64,000 bases of DNA from Erwinia sp. (GTDB taxonomy: Bacteria > Pseudomonadota > Gammaproteobacteria > Enterobacterales > Enterobacteriaceae): positions 947,310 to 1,011,309 of the forward strand of contig OZ024666.1 of assembly GCA_964016415.1 (NCBI GenBank), in the 5' to 3' direction. Under the pieces are notes generated by a model. It searched no databases and was not told where the DNA came from. It saw only the letters and a list, made by a program, of their open reading frames with translations. Shown here piece by piece: positions 1 through 10,246 of this stretch. Numbering within the stretch: the first letter of the stretch is position 1; every line of letters begins with the position of its first letter. The position numbers and the translations under genes were made by a program.

Positions 1-79
1 GCAGTTGCCGTTCCGGCAAGCGTGGTATCAGATAGCCTGTTATCAGAGGTAAAAGGAGAAGCAGCAATCCAGAGTACAT
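1..79 (-). CDS. lysO: LysO lysine exporter, N-terminal fragment (cut by window edge)
   Basis: The complement from base 79 starts with ATG and reads MYSGLLLLLPLITGYLIP, which matches the start of the E. coli LysO (YbjE) family. That family is an inner-membrane exporter of L-lysine and related toxic antimetabolites. Only 26 codons are inside the window; the rest lies to the left. The visible part is a hydrophobic first membrane segment, as expected. In E. coli the gene is not next to clpS, because ybjD, ybjX, macAB and cspD lie between. A plausible promoter sits just upstream at 107-136. The identification rests on a short stretch but the motif is distinctive. Confidence 0.75.
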   Translation of the reverse strand, partial: MYSGLLLLLLPLITGYLIPRLPERQL

Positions 80-409
80 GGTCAATACATCTATTGAAAA
101 AACAGAATGATACACTAACGTAAAACCCATTTTCAGTAAAGCGTGAGACAGGTAAAAAGCGAAATGTCAGAAAAAAGTCGGTAAATATGAGATGGATCCT
201 GCCGGCGCCGAGAGGGTATCAGCAGATAAAAATAGTTATTGTTCTCTTTGATGGCCTTGAAAAGGCGAAAATCAGCACAATTTCATTAAAGGTCATAAAA
301 GGATAAAAAAACGCAAATTGCGATTGGACCATGATTTTTCCGGGATGTGTTAAACTTAATGTATCCTGTCCACTAAATTTAACTGACATACGCTTGAACC
401 TGGAAAGGT
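80..409. other. Intergenic region between lysO and clpS, no gene seen
   Basis: This 330-base divergent region holds no credible ORF on either strand. In E. coli the cold-shock-like gene cspD is divergent from clpS at this position, but no CspD-like reading frame is present. Visible items are the lysO promoter candidate, a small perfect hairpin at 254-266 (GCCTT-GAA-AAGGC) and a possible extended -10 for clpS at 348-356 (TGtTAAACT), which has a TTGGAC 21 bases upstream and so is a weak call. Confidence 0.6.
107..136 (-). promoter_or_regulatory. Candidate sigma-70 promoter for lysO
   Basis: On the minus strand CTGAAA (131-136) and TATCAT (107-112) are separated by 18 bases, matching -35 and -10 hexamers at 4/6 and 5/6. 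Transcription would start about 20 bases before the lysO ATG. Inferred from sequence only; the known ArgP and ArgR control of E. coli lysO cannot be confirmed here. Confidence 0.45.
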
Positions 410-730
410 ATGGGAAACATTAATGACTGGCTGAACACTGAGCATCTGACAACACTGTTGTCACGCGAAAGTGACCAGCCCCCCCCGATGTGTAATGTCA
501 TTTTAAATAATGACGATTATACCCCTATGGAATTTGTTATTGACGTACTGCAAAAGTTCTTTTCTTATGATGTTGAACGTGCAACGCAGCTTATGTTGAC
601 GGTGCATTATGAAGGTAAAGCAGTTTGCGGTGTTTTTACTGCAGAAGTGGCGGAAACGAAAGCTGCGCTGGTCAATAAGTATGCCAGAGCGAATGAACAT
701 CCGTTGCTGTGCACGTTAGAAAAAGCCTGA
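410..730 (+). CDS. clpS: ClpS, ATP-dependent Clp protease adaptor
   Basis: The 106-residue protein has the same length as E. coli ClpS and nearly the same sequence, including [20 protein letters not shown] (residues about 34-53) and the terminal [10 protein letters not shown]. ClpS binds the N domain of ClpA and delivers N-end-rule substrates to ClpAP while blocking SsrA-tagged ones. The NDDYTP loop and the following helix form the pocket for the N-terminal residue of the substrate. The ATG at 410 is preceded by a GGAAAGG ribosome site. clpA follows 28 bases after the stop, so the adaptor and its unfoldase are probably co-transcribed. Confidence 0.97.
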   Translation: MGNINDWLNTEHLTTLLSRESDQPPPMCNVILNNDDYTPMEFVIDVLQKFFSYDVERATQLMLTVHYEGKAVCGVFTAEVAETKAALVNKYARANEHPLLCTLEKA

Positions 731-758
731 ACCAGGCAATCTATTGTGGAGGTGCCCC

Positions 759-3038
759 ATGCTCAATCAAGAACTCGAACTCAGCCTGAATATGGCTTTC
801 GCCAGAGCGCGTGAGCACAGACATGAGTTTATGACCGTCGAGCATCTGTTACTGGCTCTGCTTAGTAACCCCTCGGCCAGAGAGGCACTGGAGGCCTGTA
901 CTGTAGACCTCGTGGCGCTGAGGCAAGAGCTGGAGGCTTTCATTGAACAAACGACGCCAATTTTACCCAGTGGCGAAAGTGAGCGTGATACACAACCGAC
1001 GTTGAGTTTCCAGCGCGTACTGCAACGTGCAGTATTCCATGTTCAGTCATCCGGCCGTAGTGAAGTCGCTGGTGCTAACGTTCTTGTGGCTATTTTCAGT
1101 GAACAAGAGTCACAGGCTGCGTTTTTGCTGCGGAAATATGATGTCAGCCGGTTAGACGTGGTTAATTTCCTCTCTCACGGTACACGTAAAGATGAGAGTG
1201 AATCTGCGCCTGGTAATGAGACTCAACAGGCAAGTGAAGAGCTTCATAGTAATGAAGACAGGATTGAAAACTTCACCACCAATCTTAATCAGCTTGCCCG
1301 GGTAGGCGGTATTGATCCGTTGATTGGTCGTGATGCAGAACTGGAGCGTGCAATCCAGGTACTGTGTCGCCGCCGGAAAAACAATCCACTGCTGGTTGGT
1401 GAATCTGGTGTCGGAAAAACCGCGATTGCAGAAGGGCTCGCCTGGCGTATTGTGCAGGGCGATGTTCCCGAGGTTATCCAGCAGGCAACGATTTATTCTC
1501 TGGACATCGGTTCACTGCTGGCTGGCACTAAATATCGTGGTGATTTTGAAAAACGCTTCAAAGCGTTACTTAAACAGCTGGAACAGGATAGTAGCAGTAT
1601 TCTTTTTATTGATGAAATTCATACCATCATCGGTGCTGGTGCGGCGTCCGGTGGGCAAGTTGATGCGGCTAATTTAATTAAACCACTCCTCTCTGCGGGT
1701 AAAATTCGCGTGATGGGATCAACTACCTATCAGGAGTTCAGTACTATTTTTGAAAAAGATCGTGCTCTTGCTCGTCGTTTCCAGAAAATTGATATCACGG
1801 AGCCTGGCATTGAGGACACGATTCAGATCCTTAACGGTCTGAAAACACGCTACGAAGCGCATCATGATGTACGATATACCGCCAAAGCATTACGTGCCGC
1901 AGTTGAACTCTCGGTGAAGTATATCAATGATCGTCATTTACCCGATAAAGCGATTGATGTAATCGATGAGGCGGGTGCGCGCATGCGTATGGTACCGGTC
2001 AGTAAGCGTAAAAAAGCGGTCAACGTCACTGATATTGAGTCGGTGGTGGCCCGTATTGCCCGTATTCCGGAAAAAAGTGTTTCAGCCAACGATCGTGACG
2101 TGTTACGTAACCTGAGTGATCGTCTGAAAATGCTGGTATTTGGTCAGGATGAGGCGATTGATGCGCTTTCTGAAGCTATAAAAATGAGCCGGGCAGGATT
2201 AGGGAATGAACGCAAACCTGTAGGTTCTTTCTTGTTTGCGGGGCCTACCGGGGTCGGTAAGACGGAAGTCACTGTACAGCTGGCGAAGGCGTTGGGAATC
2301 GAACTGTTACGCTTCGATATGTCGGAGTATATGGAAAGGCACACGGTCAGCCGCTTAATTGGTGCCCCGCCCGGATATGTCGGTTTCGAGCAGGGTGGAT
2401 TACTGACAGATGCGGCGATCAAGCATCCACATTCAGTTGTTTTGCTGGATGAAATAGAGAAAGCGCATCCTGATGTATTCAATCTGCTACTCCAGGTTAT
2501 GGATAACGGCACGCTGACTGACAATAACGGCCGGAAAGCTGATTTCCGTAATGTAGTGCTGGTGATGACAACTAATGCCGGAGTACGCGAAACTGAGCGC
2601 AAATCGATAGGTTTGATTCATCAGGATAACAGTACCGATGCGATGGAAGAGATTCGTAAAATCTTTACTCCGGAGTTTCGCAATCGCCTCGATAATATCA
2701 TCTGGTTCAAACATCTCGATACCGAGGTGATTCATCAGGTGGTGGATAAATTTATCGTTGAATTGCAGGCGCAACTTGATGCCAGAGGTGTCTCGCTGGA
2801 AGTCAGTCAGGATGCACGTCAGTGGCTGGCTGAAAAGGGTTACGATAAAGCGATGGGAGCCCGTCCTATGTCCCGGACCGTGCAGGAATTATTCAAAAAA
2901 CCGCTGGCTAATGAACTTTTATTTGGCTCATTAGTGGAGGGTGGCGCGGTTTCAGTTTCACTGGATAAAGAGAAAAATCAACTGACTTATCATTTCCTCA
3001 GTGCCGAAAAACGCAAAGCGATGGGAATTGTGCATTAA
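759..3038 (+). CDS. clpA: ClpA, AAA+ unfoldase of the ClpAP protease
   Basis: The 759-residue protein aligns along its whole length with E. coli ClpA (758). An N-terminal Clp repeat domain (about 1-145) binds ClpS. Two AAA+ modules follow, with Walker A GESGVGKT near residue 215 and GPTGVGKT near 497, Walker B LFIDEIHT and LLDEIEKA, and a ClpP-docking IGLIH loop. It unfolds substrates and threads them into ClpP in the cytoplasm. A TTG 15 bases upstream also opens the frame, but the ATG at 759 matches the family start and has GGAGG at the right distance. A strong terminator follows at 3061-3086. Confidence 0.97.
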   Translation: MLNQELELSLNMAFARAREHRHEFMTVEHLLLALLSNPSAREALEACTVDLVALRQELEAFIEQTTPILPSGESERDTQPTLSFQRVLQRAVFHVQSSGRSEVAGANVLVAIFSEQESQAAFLLRKYDVSRLDVVNFLSHGTRKDESESAPGNETQQASEELHSNEDRIENFTTNLNQLARVGGIDPLIGRDAELERAIQVLCRRRKNNPLLVGESGVGKTAIAEGLAWRIVQGDVPEVIQQATIYSLDIGSLLAGTKYRGDFEKRFKALLKQLEQDSSSILFIDEIHTIIGAGAASGGQVDAANLIKPLLSAGKIRVMGSTTYQEFSTIFEKDRALARRFQKIDITEPGIEDTIQILNGLKTRYEAHHDVRYTAKALRAAVELSVKYINDRHLPDKAIDVIDEAGARMRMVPVSKRKKAVNVTDIESVVARIARIPEKSVSANDRDVLRNLSDRLKMLVFGQDEAIDALSEAIKMSRAGLGNERKPVGSFLFAGPTGVGKTEVTVQLAKALGIELLRFDMSEYMERHTVSRLIGAPPGYVGFEQGGLLTDAAIKHPHSVVLLDEIEKAHPDVFNLLLQVMDNGTLTDNNGRKADFRNVVLVMTTNAGVRETERKSIGLIHQDNSTDAMEEIRKIFTPEFRNRLDNIIWFKHLDTEVIHQVVDKFIVELQAQLDARGVSLEVSQDARQWLAEKGYDKAMGARPMSRTVQELFKKPLANELLFGSLVEGGAVSVSLDKEKNQLTYHFLSAEKRKAMGIVH

Positions 3039-3060
3039 ACAGGATGATTAATTGCAATAA

Positions 3061-3086
3061 AAAGGCCGGTGATACCGGCCTTTTTT
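3061..3086 (+). terminator. Rho-independent terminator after clpA, likely bidirectional
   Basis: A seven-base-pair GC-rich stem (GGCCGGT / ACCGGCC, 3064-3070 and 3074-3080) with a three-base loop is followed by six T. A run of A on the left means it could also stop leftward transcription from infA. In E. coli the serW tRNA gene lies between clpA and infA; no tRNA sequence is present here. Confidence 0.9.
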
Positions 3087-3132
3087 ATGGCTGCTCTTTA
3101 CATTGTCTCAGCAAAGAGAATATGAGGCCACC

Positions 3133-3351
<219 letters not shown>

Positions 3352-3674
3352 CTAATCCTCTAGGTATCACAACCTTAGTTTTTAACCGGCAAGATAATGC
3401 CGAATTCCGGGCATCATGTAAAGAAATGTTGGTTAAATCACCATTAGCCACCGGGCCCGCCGATTGTATGTTGCGAAGCTGGGGCTGTTCTTATCACGAC
3501 GTTGCATGGGGAAAGGCAGGCGAAGAATGCTGATCAAAAAGTTACCGGCACCATTAATCTAAAATTCCCTGTCGACCGGTTTTTCTTTATACATCTTAAC
3601 GGGCAGACAACATGCTTGATCTGCCTATTATATCACCCTCTGCCCACCTTGTGGGTAAAACCTCCGGTATTATA
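3352..3674. other. infA upstream region, probable long leader and promoter
   Basis: No gene is seen in these 323 bases. On the minus strand an extended -10 (TGATATAAT, 3627-3635) lies about 270 bases before the infA start, with only a poor -35 (CCCACA). E. coli infA is known to have two promoters, one distal and one proximal, so this may be the distal one. A plus-strand ORF here (3303-3533) has no resemblance to a known protein and is not accepted. Confidence 0.5.
3627..3635 (-). promoter_or_regulatory. Candidate extended -10 promoter for infA
   Basis: The minus strand reads TGATATAAT, a perfect TATAAT with the TGn extension. The -35 hexamer 17 bases upstream is CCCACA, which is weak, but extended -10 promoters tolerate this. 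The predicted leader to infA would be about 270 bases. Confidence 0.45.
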
Positions 3675-4364
3675 TTAAAAAAGGTCCTTTTTTTGCCACG
3701 TATCAGCAGTAACTGTTTGAAAACGGAGGGCGGAGAGTAATTGCTTATACTCGTCACGCGCTATCTCTTCAGCACCGAGAGATGCGGTATGTGGATTGAG
3801 TATCTGGCAGTCGATAAGTTGCCCGTTTTGCTGTTGAAAATAGTCACAGAATACCTTTAAGGCGGTTTTTGACGCATTTTCACAACGGCTGAACATGGAT
3901 TCCGCGCAGAAAAGTTGTCCTAATGCCATCCCATATAAACCACCCACCAGTCTGTCCTGTTGCCAGACTTCAACGGAGTGAGCATGGCCCGCATCATAGA
4001 GTGCAAGCCAGGCGTCAATAACCTCAGCGGTTATCCAGGTGCCTTCTTCCCGATCACCGGCACAGCCCTGGATAACGCTGGCAAAATCATGGTTCAGTGT
4101 CACCCGGTAGGGTGAACGTTGGTGAAAGCGTTTCATATTGCGGCTGAGATGAAACCGGCGCGGATGAAGCACCGCCCGTGGGTCTGGAGCCCACCAGAAA
4201 GGCGGTTCATCTTCGGCAAACCAGGGGAAAATACCCTGATGATAAGCTAAAAGCATTCGCGAAAGGCTTAGATCCCCTCCAATCGCCAGCAGGCCATTAG
4301 GTGCCCGCAACGCTTCTTCGACATCCGGAAAATTTAATGTAGTACTCAGACGGTGCAATAACAT
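3675..4364 (-). CDS. aat: Leucyl/phenylalanyl-tRNA-protein transferase
   Basis: The 229-residue protein matches E. coli Aat (234). It carries the family blocks [45 protein letters not shown] and [14 protein letters not shown]. The enzyme adds Leu or Phe from charged tRNA to proteins with N-terminal Lys or Arg, creating primary N-degrons. These are then recognised by ClpS, whose gene is 3 kb away on the other strand. It begins 22 bases after cydC on the same strand, so it is probably the last gene of a cydDC-aat transcript. An AGGG lies immediately before the ATG with almost no spacing, so initiation may depend on coupling to cydC. Confidence 0.95.
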   Translation of the reverse strand: MLLHRLSTTLNFPDVEEALRAPNGLLAIGGDLSLSRMLLAYHQGIFPWFAEDEPPFWWAPDPRAVLHPRRFHLSRNMKRFHQRSPYRVTLNHDFASVIQGCAGDREEGTWITAEVIDAWLALYDAGHAHSVEVWQQDRLVGGLYGMALGQLFCAESMFSRCENASKTALKVFCDYFQQQNGQLIDCQILNPHTASLGAEEIARDEYKQLLSALRFQTVTADTWQKKDLF

Positions 4365-4386
4365 CCCTGAAATATACCTTTATCCA

Positions 4387-6138
4387 TTAGTGCTGGGTTA
4401 ATGCCAGCTGTTGATGAAAAGACCAGTAACGAGCACGTTGTGCAAGTAACATATTGTGTGTTCCTTGCTCGACAATCATACCTTCATCCAGCAAATATAT
4501 CTGATCGAAATGTTCCAGTCCGTGCAGGCGGTGAGTGACCATTATCACAGTTTTATCTTTCGCAATTTGGCGTAACAAAGCAAGGATATGTTGCTCTGTG
4601 GTAGCATCTAATCCTTCTGTAGGTTCGTCCAGCAGAAGCAATGGCGCATCATGCAGTAAGGCCCTGGCCAGTGCCAGTCGTCGTAACTCACCACCGGACA
4701 GTGCTCGGCCTCCTTCACCCAGCCAGGCATTGAGGCCCTCATCATTATCAAGCAATGTTGTCAGTCCGACTTTATGCAGCACAGCAATTAATCCGTCATC
4801 TTCACAGAAAGTCTGCGTGGCAACCAGTAAGTTTTCCCGCAGAGTGGCGTTGAAAAGATGAACACGCTGGGTGACCACACTGGTGCTTTGTCTGAGTGAA
4901 GCTTCATCCCACTGCGATAGCGCGATTCCCTGCAGGGTGATACTGCCAGAGTCTGGATCCCAGGCACGGGTAAGAAGTTGTAAAAGCGTCGATTTTCCAC
5001 AGCCTGTTCGTCCGAGCAAAGCAATATGTTGACCTCTGCTTACCTTAAGCGAGAGCGCCTTTAGTGCCGCAGGACGCTCAGGCTGGTAGCGAAAAGTGAC
5101 GTTCTCCATTGCCAAAATCACTTTTTCATCGGATGACGCGGCTGGCATAGCAGAAGGAAACTCTACCGATGGTGTTTGCATAATTACGTCACTGAGACGG
5201 TGCGCGGCAGTCAGGACTTGACCCAGATGCTGGAATGCTCCTCCAACGGGGGCCAGTGCCTCGAACGCTGCAAGGGTACAAAAGACGAAAAGTGCAATTA
5301 GCGCAGCAGGAGAAGAAAAGTCGCCGATTCCCCCGGCAGAGAACCATAATACGGCTGTTACGGTTGCACCACTGATCAGCAGTAACAATGCCATAGATAA
5401 ACCACTGAGAGAGGCCTGACGGCGTTGTGCGTTAAGCCAGCTTTTTTCGGTGTCATCCATTGCTTTTCGTGAACGACTCTCCATACCGTACAGTTGCAGT
5501 TCAGCCTGGCATTGAAGCCAGCGGGTTAATTGTAAACGGTACTGTCCGCGCTGCCGTGTCATCTGTGCACCACTGTGGCGGCCCAGGTGATAAAATAGCG
5601 GCGGCAGAATCAGCACGGTGATCAGCATCACGCTGCCGATCATCAAAGCAAGCTGTGTGTCCAGGATATTCAACCCGACAGTGACAACCCCAATCACCAC
5701 CAGTGCCCCTGCCAGTGGCGAAATAATCCGTAAATAGAGATGATCAAGGGTATCCACATCGGCGACGAGGCGGTTCAGCAAATCCCCTTTATGAAACTGC
5801 GTAATACCGGACGGGCTCAGAGGGAATAGCTTATTGAAGGTAAAAACACGTAAATGCTCCAGAACGCGGAAGGTGCCATCATGGCTCACTAATCGCTCAA
5901 AATAGCGCGCCGCAGTACGCATAATCGCGGCTCCACGAACCCCGGCGGCTGGCAGCATATAGTTGAAGGTGGTGATCCCGGCAATGCCCGCCAGTGAAGA
6001 TGCCGCGAGAAACCAGCCTGAGAGGGTTAGTAAACCGATACTGGCAAGCAACGTAATAATCGCCAGGATGATACCGAGAGTAAGACGCCAGAAATGGCGG
6101 CGGTAAAGCGCGAGGTAGGGTGCAAGGGTTTTCATCAT
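4387..6138 (-). CDS. cydC: CydC subunit of the glutathione/cysteine ABC exporter
   Basis: The 583-residue ABC half-transporter matches E. coli CydC (573) throughout. A six-helix membrane domain covers about residues 1-310. The ATPase domain has Walker A GRTGCGKST near 375, signature LSGGELRR near 480 and Walker B LLLLDEPTEGLD. With CydD it exports thiols to the periplasm and is needed for assembly of cytochrome bd and periplasmic c-type cytochromes. Two ATG codons in tandem (6138 and 6135) overlap the cydD stop (ATGATG arrangement), so translation is probably coupled. Either Met could be used. The C-terminal tail is about ten residues longer than in E. coli. Confidence 0.95.
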   Translation of the reverse strand: MMKTLAPYLALYRRHFWRLTLGIILAIITLLASIGLLTLSGWFLAASSLAGIAGITTFNYMLPAAGVRGAAIMRTAARYFERLVSHDGTFRVLEHLRVFTFNKLFPLSPSGITQFHKGDLLNRLVADVDTLDHLYLRIISPLAGALVVIGVVTVGLNILDTQLALMIGSVMLITVLILPPLFYHLGRHSGAQMTRQRGQYRLQLTRWLQCQAELQLYGMESRSRKAMDDTEKSWLNAQRRQASLSGLSMALLLLISGATVTAVLWFSAGGIGDFSSPAALIALFVFCTLAAFEALAPVGGAFQHLGQVLTAAHRLSDVIMQTPSVEFPSAMPAASSDEKVILAMENVTFRYQPERPAALKALSLKVSRGQHIALLGRTGCGKSTLLQLLTRAWDPDSGSITLQGIALSQWDEASLRQSTSVVTQRVHLFNATLRENLLVATQTFCEDDGLIAVLHKVGLTTLLDNDEGLNAWLGEGGRALSGGELRRLALARALLHDAPLLLLDEPTEGLDATTEQHILALLRQIAKDKTVIMVTHRLHGLEHFDQIYLLDEGMIVEQGTHNMLLAQRARYWSFHQQLALTQH

Positions 6139-7901
6139 GCAATTTCCTGTCGAGCGGCGACCAATTCAGCAAAAGGCCCTAATTGTTGAATCAATTGTTG
6201 GTATTGACCTTGCTGAACAATTTTTCCTTTATGCATCAGCCAGATAACATCCCAGTTATCGAGCTGTGTGAGTTGGTGAGTAACCAGCAGGGTGGTTTGT
6301 TGTCGAGAGGCCGCCAGCAGTGTTTTTGTCAGATGAGCCTCTGTGCGACTGTCAAGGCTGGCAGTAGGTTCATCAAGTAATAGCAGTTTACCGGGCTTAT
6401 ACAATGCCCTGGCAACAGCGATACGCTGCGCCTGACCGACGGAAAGAGAGTGGGCATCTTCACCAATATCACTGTCGATACCGTGGGGTAGTCGGGATAC
6501 GAAATCATCAATACCAGTCAGTTCCATCACCTGAGATAAGCGTTCAGCGTCTTCCAATTCGCCCATTACTATATTCTGTTTCAGGCTGGTTGCCGGCAGT
6601 TGCGGGTTTTGACCAACCCAGGTTAGCTGTTGCTGCCAGTATGACTTTTGCAACTCCTGTAATTCAATACCATTGACCCGCAATGACCCCTGATAGGGTA
6701 AATACCCTAACAGCACCTGTAGCAGTGAGGTTTTGCCTGCACCGCTTTGCCCGACAATAGCAACCCGTTCACCGGGCCGTAAGGTGAAGGTCAGCGGGCC
6801 CGCTAACCTGACACCCCGGACCGTAGTAATGATGAGATCGTTTGCCTCCAGCGTGAGGGTTTCATTTGTCTCAGGAATTTGTGTGCCCTGCGTCTGTGGT
6901 TGCCTCTCGCTTTCATGTAGAAAAGTTTCCAGCGTATCAGCACCACCAATGGCCTGTGCTTTAGCATGATAAAATGTGCCTAAATCTCGTAATGGCTGAA
7001 AAAACTCGGGAGCGAGAATTAACGCAAGGAAACCAGCAAATAAGGTAACACCAGTACCATAGTGGCCAAAGTTCAGCTCACCCAGATATGAAAAACCGAA
7101 ATAGACAGCAACAACCGCGATCGAGAGTGAGGCAAAAAATTCCAGCACTGCAGATGACAGAAATGCCAGTTTGAGTACGTCCATCGTACGTACACGAAAG
7201 TCAGCTGAAGCCTGGCTGATTCGGGTGGTTTCCGCCTGGCGCCGATAAAAAAGACGTAAAGTTTCCAGACCTCGTAAGGTGTCAAGAAACTGACTGCTAA
7301 GGCGTGCCAGGGCAGTAAAGTTACGTCGATTTGCTTCAGCGGCACCCAGCCCAACCATTGCCATAAAGAGGGGGATCAGAGGAGCAGTACAAAAAAGGAT
7401 TAACGCTGCCGCCCAGTTTACAGGAAACAGTACCAGCAAGACCGCGACAGGGATAAGTGTGGCAAGCAGCATTTGTGGCTGATAGCGTGCGTAATAGTCC
7501 TGCATATCGTCAATCTGTTCCAGTAACATGGTCGCCCAGCTACCGGCGGGTTTACCCTGAATCCAGGCAGGACCCAGTTCGTGCAAACGGTTAAGGATAG
7601 TGTGGCGCAACGACTGACGAATGGCGCGGCCATACTCAAAGCCAGCGCGCTCCCTGCCCCAGGAGAGTAACGCGCGTAGAAAAAAACAGAGTAATAAAAG
7701 CATCAGTTCGGGAAGTAACGTCTGACGTGAGACTTCTGCAGTGATCATTTTTTGTAGCAGGCAGGCAAGTAGCCAGGCTTGACAGACAATCAATAGCGCG
7801 CTGCCTATGCCCATCAATTGCGTCAGGCGTAACCAGCCTTTTCCTTCCGACCGTTGCGTACGTAGCCAGCGTAATAATGTTTGTTGCCGAGTTTTATCCA
7901 T
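6135..7901 (-). CDS. cydD: CydD subunit of the glutathione/cysteine ABC exporter
   Basis: The 588-residue protein has exactly the E. coli CydD length. The N-terminal half is the membrane domain, including the conserved block GPAWIQGKPAGSWAT and FLALILAPEFFQPLRDLG. The ATPase half has Walker A GQSGAGKT near residue 383, the CydD-type signature LSVGQAQR and Walker B LLLLDEPTASLD. It pairs with CydC, encoded immediately downstream with a four-base overlap. The degenerate signature (LSVGQ instead of LSGGQ) is normal for CydD. Confidence 0.95.
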   Translation of the reverse strand: MDKTRQQTLLRWLRTQRSEGKGWLRLTQLMGIGSALLIVCQAWLLACLLQKMITAEVSRQTLLPELMLLLLCFFLRALLSWGRERAGFEYGRAIRQSLRHTILNRLHELGPAWIQGKPAGSWATMLLEQIDDMQDYYARYQPQMLLATLIPVAVLLVLFPVNWAAALILFCTAPLIPLFMAMVGLGAAEANRRNFTALARLSSQFLDTLRGLETLRLFYRRQAETTRISQASADFRVRTMDVLKLAFLSSAVLEFFASLSIAVVAVYFGFSYLGELNFGHYGTGVTLFAGFLALILAPEFFQPLRDLGTFYHAKAQAIGGADTLETFLHESERQPQTQGTQIPETNETLTLEANDLIITTVRGVRLAGPLTFTLRPGERVAIVGQSGAGKTSLLQVLLGYLPYQGSLRVNGIELQELQKSYWQQQLTWVGQNPQLPATSLKQNIVMGELEDAERLSQVMELTGIDDFVSRLPHGIDSDIGEDAHSLSVGQAQRIAVARALYKPGKLLLLDEPTASLDSRTEAHLTKTLLAASRQQTTLLVTHQLTQLDNWDVIWLMHKGKIVQQGQYQQLIQQLGPFAELVAARQEIA

Positions 7902-7986
7902 GAAGAGCTAACATCACCTAATGGCGCTTTACTGCGCGTGAAAATTCACTTTCAACAGCATGATAAACGGCGAGGTACTTTGGTGC

Positions 7987-8012
7987 AAAAAAAAGCGCCC
8001 CAAAAGGGACGC
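7987..8012 (-). terminator. Rho-independent terminator after trxB
   Basis: Read leftwards, a seven-base-pair stem GCGTCCC / GGGGCGC (one G-T pair) with a TTTT loop is followed by eight T. It lies 24 bases after the trxB stop and separates trxB from cydDC, which must then have its own promoter in the short gap 7902-7986. Confidence 0.88.
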
Positions 8013-8036
8013 CTGAGTAGCAATAGCCGAAGTAAG

Positions 8037-9628
<1,592 letters not shown>

Positions 9629-10123
9629 ATGGTAGATACAAAAAAAAGACCCAGCAAAGATCTGGATCGTATTGATCGAAATATTCTTAATGAACTGCAA
9701 AAAGACGGTCGCATTTCAAATGTCGAGCTGTCAAAACGAGTAGGTCTGTCTCCCACGCCATGTCTGGAGCGTGTAAGACGTCTTGAACGCCAGGGTTTTA
9801 TTCTCGGATACACCGCATTACTCAATCCACATTATCTTGATGCATCACTGTTGGTGTTCGTTGAAATAACCCTGAATCGTGGCGCACCTGATGTGTTTGA
9901 ACAATTTAATGCCGCCGTACAGAAGCTGGAAGAAACCCAGGAGTGTCATCTGGTCTCTGGCGACTTCGATTATCTGCTGAAAACCAGGGTACCTGATATG
10001 TCTGCATATCGAGAATTACTCGGGGAAACGTTATTGCGTCTGCCAGGCGTAAATGACACGCGCACTTATGTTGTTATGGAAGAAGTGAAACAGAGTAACG
10101 CTTTAGTGATCAAAACGCGCTGA
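9629..10123 (+). CDS. lrp: Leucine-responsive regulatory protein
   Basis: The 164-residue protein is nearly identical to E. coli Lrp and the same length. An N-terminal winged helix-turn-helix (about 29-57, NVELSKRVGLSPTPCLERVR) binds DNA, and a C-terminal RAM domain (LVSGDFDYLL, RLPGVNDTRTYVVMEE) binds leucine and forms octamers. It is a global regulator of amino-acid and fimbrial genes and represses itself. A longer frame opens at 9608, but ATG 9629 gives the family start MVDTKKRPSKDLDRID and has AGAGAG upstream. Its known targets elsewhere include serC, which is also in this window. Confidence 0.98.
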   Translation: MVDTKKRPSKDLDRIDRNILNELQKDGRISNVELSKRVGLSPTPCLERVRRLERQGFILGYTALLNPHYLDASLLVFVEITLNRGAPDVFEQFNAAVQKLEETQECHLVSGDFDYLLKTRVPDMSAYRELLGETLLRLPGVNDTRTYVVMEEVKQSNALVIKTR

Positions 10124-10156
10124 GAGAGAACAAGTGCAAATGACCACAAAATTAGG

Positions 10157-10179
10157 TACACTCCTGTGAATTCATACAG
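10157..10179 (+). promoter_or_regulatory. LexA (SOS) box in the ftsK promoter region
   Basis: CTGTGAATTCATACAG at 10164-10179 is CTG-N10-CAG with six of ten spacer positions matching the alternating TA consensus. It lies directly after a possible -10 (TACACT, 10157-10162) and 68 bases before the ftsK start codon. E. coli ftsK (dinH) is a known SOS gene with a LexA site in this place, so repression by LexA is well supported. Confidence 0.8.
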
Positions 10180-10185
10180 GTATGG

Positions 10186-10209
10186 TGCCAGTGTCCGATA
10201 TCACTGGCA
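10186..10209 (+). other. Perfect hairpin in the ftsK leader
   Basis: TGCCAGTG and CACTGGCA form an eight-base-pair stem with an eight-base loop, seven bases after the LexA box. There is no T tract directly behind it, so it may be a weak lrp terminator or a leader structure for ftsK. Confidence 0.5.
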
Positions 10210-10246
10210 TTCTGCTTTGGTGGTTCATTAAACCTGGAGAGAACAG

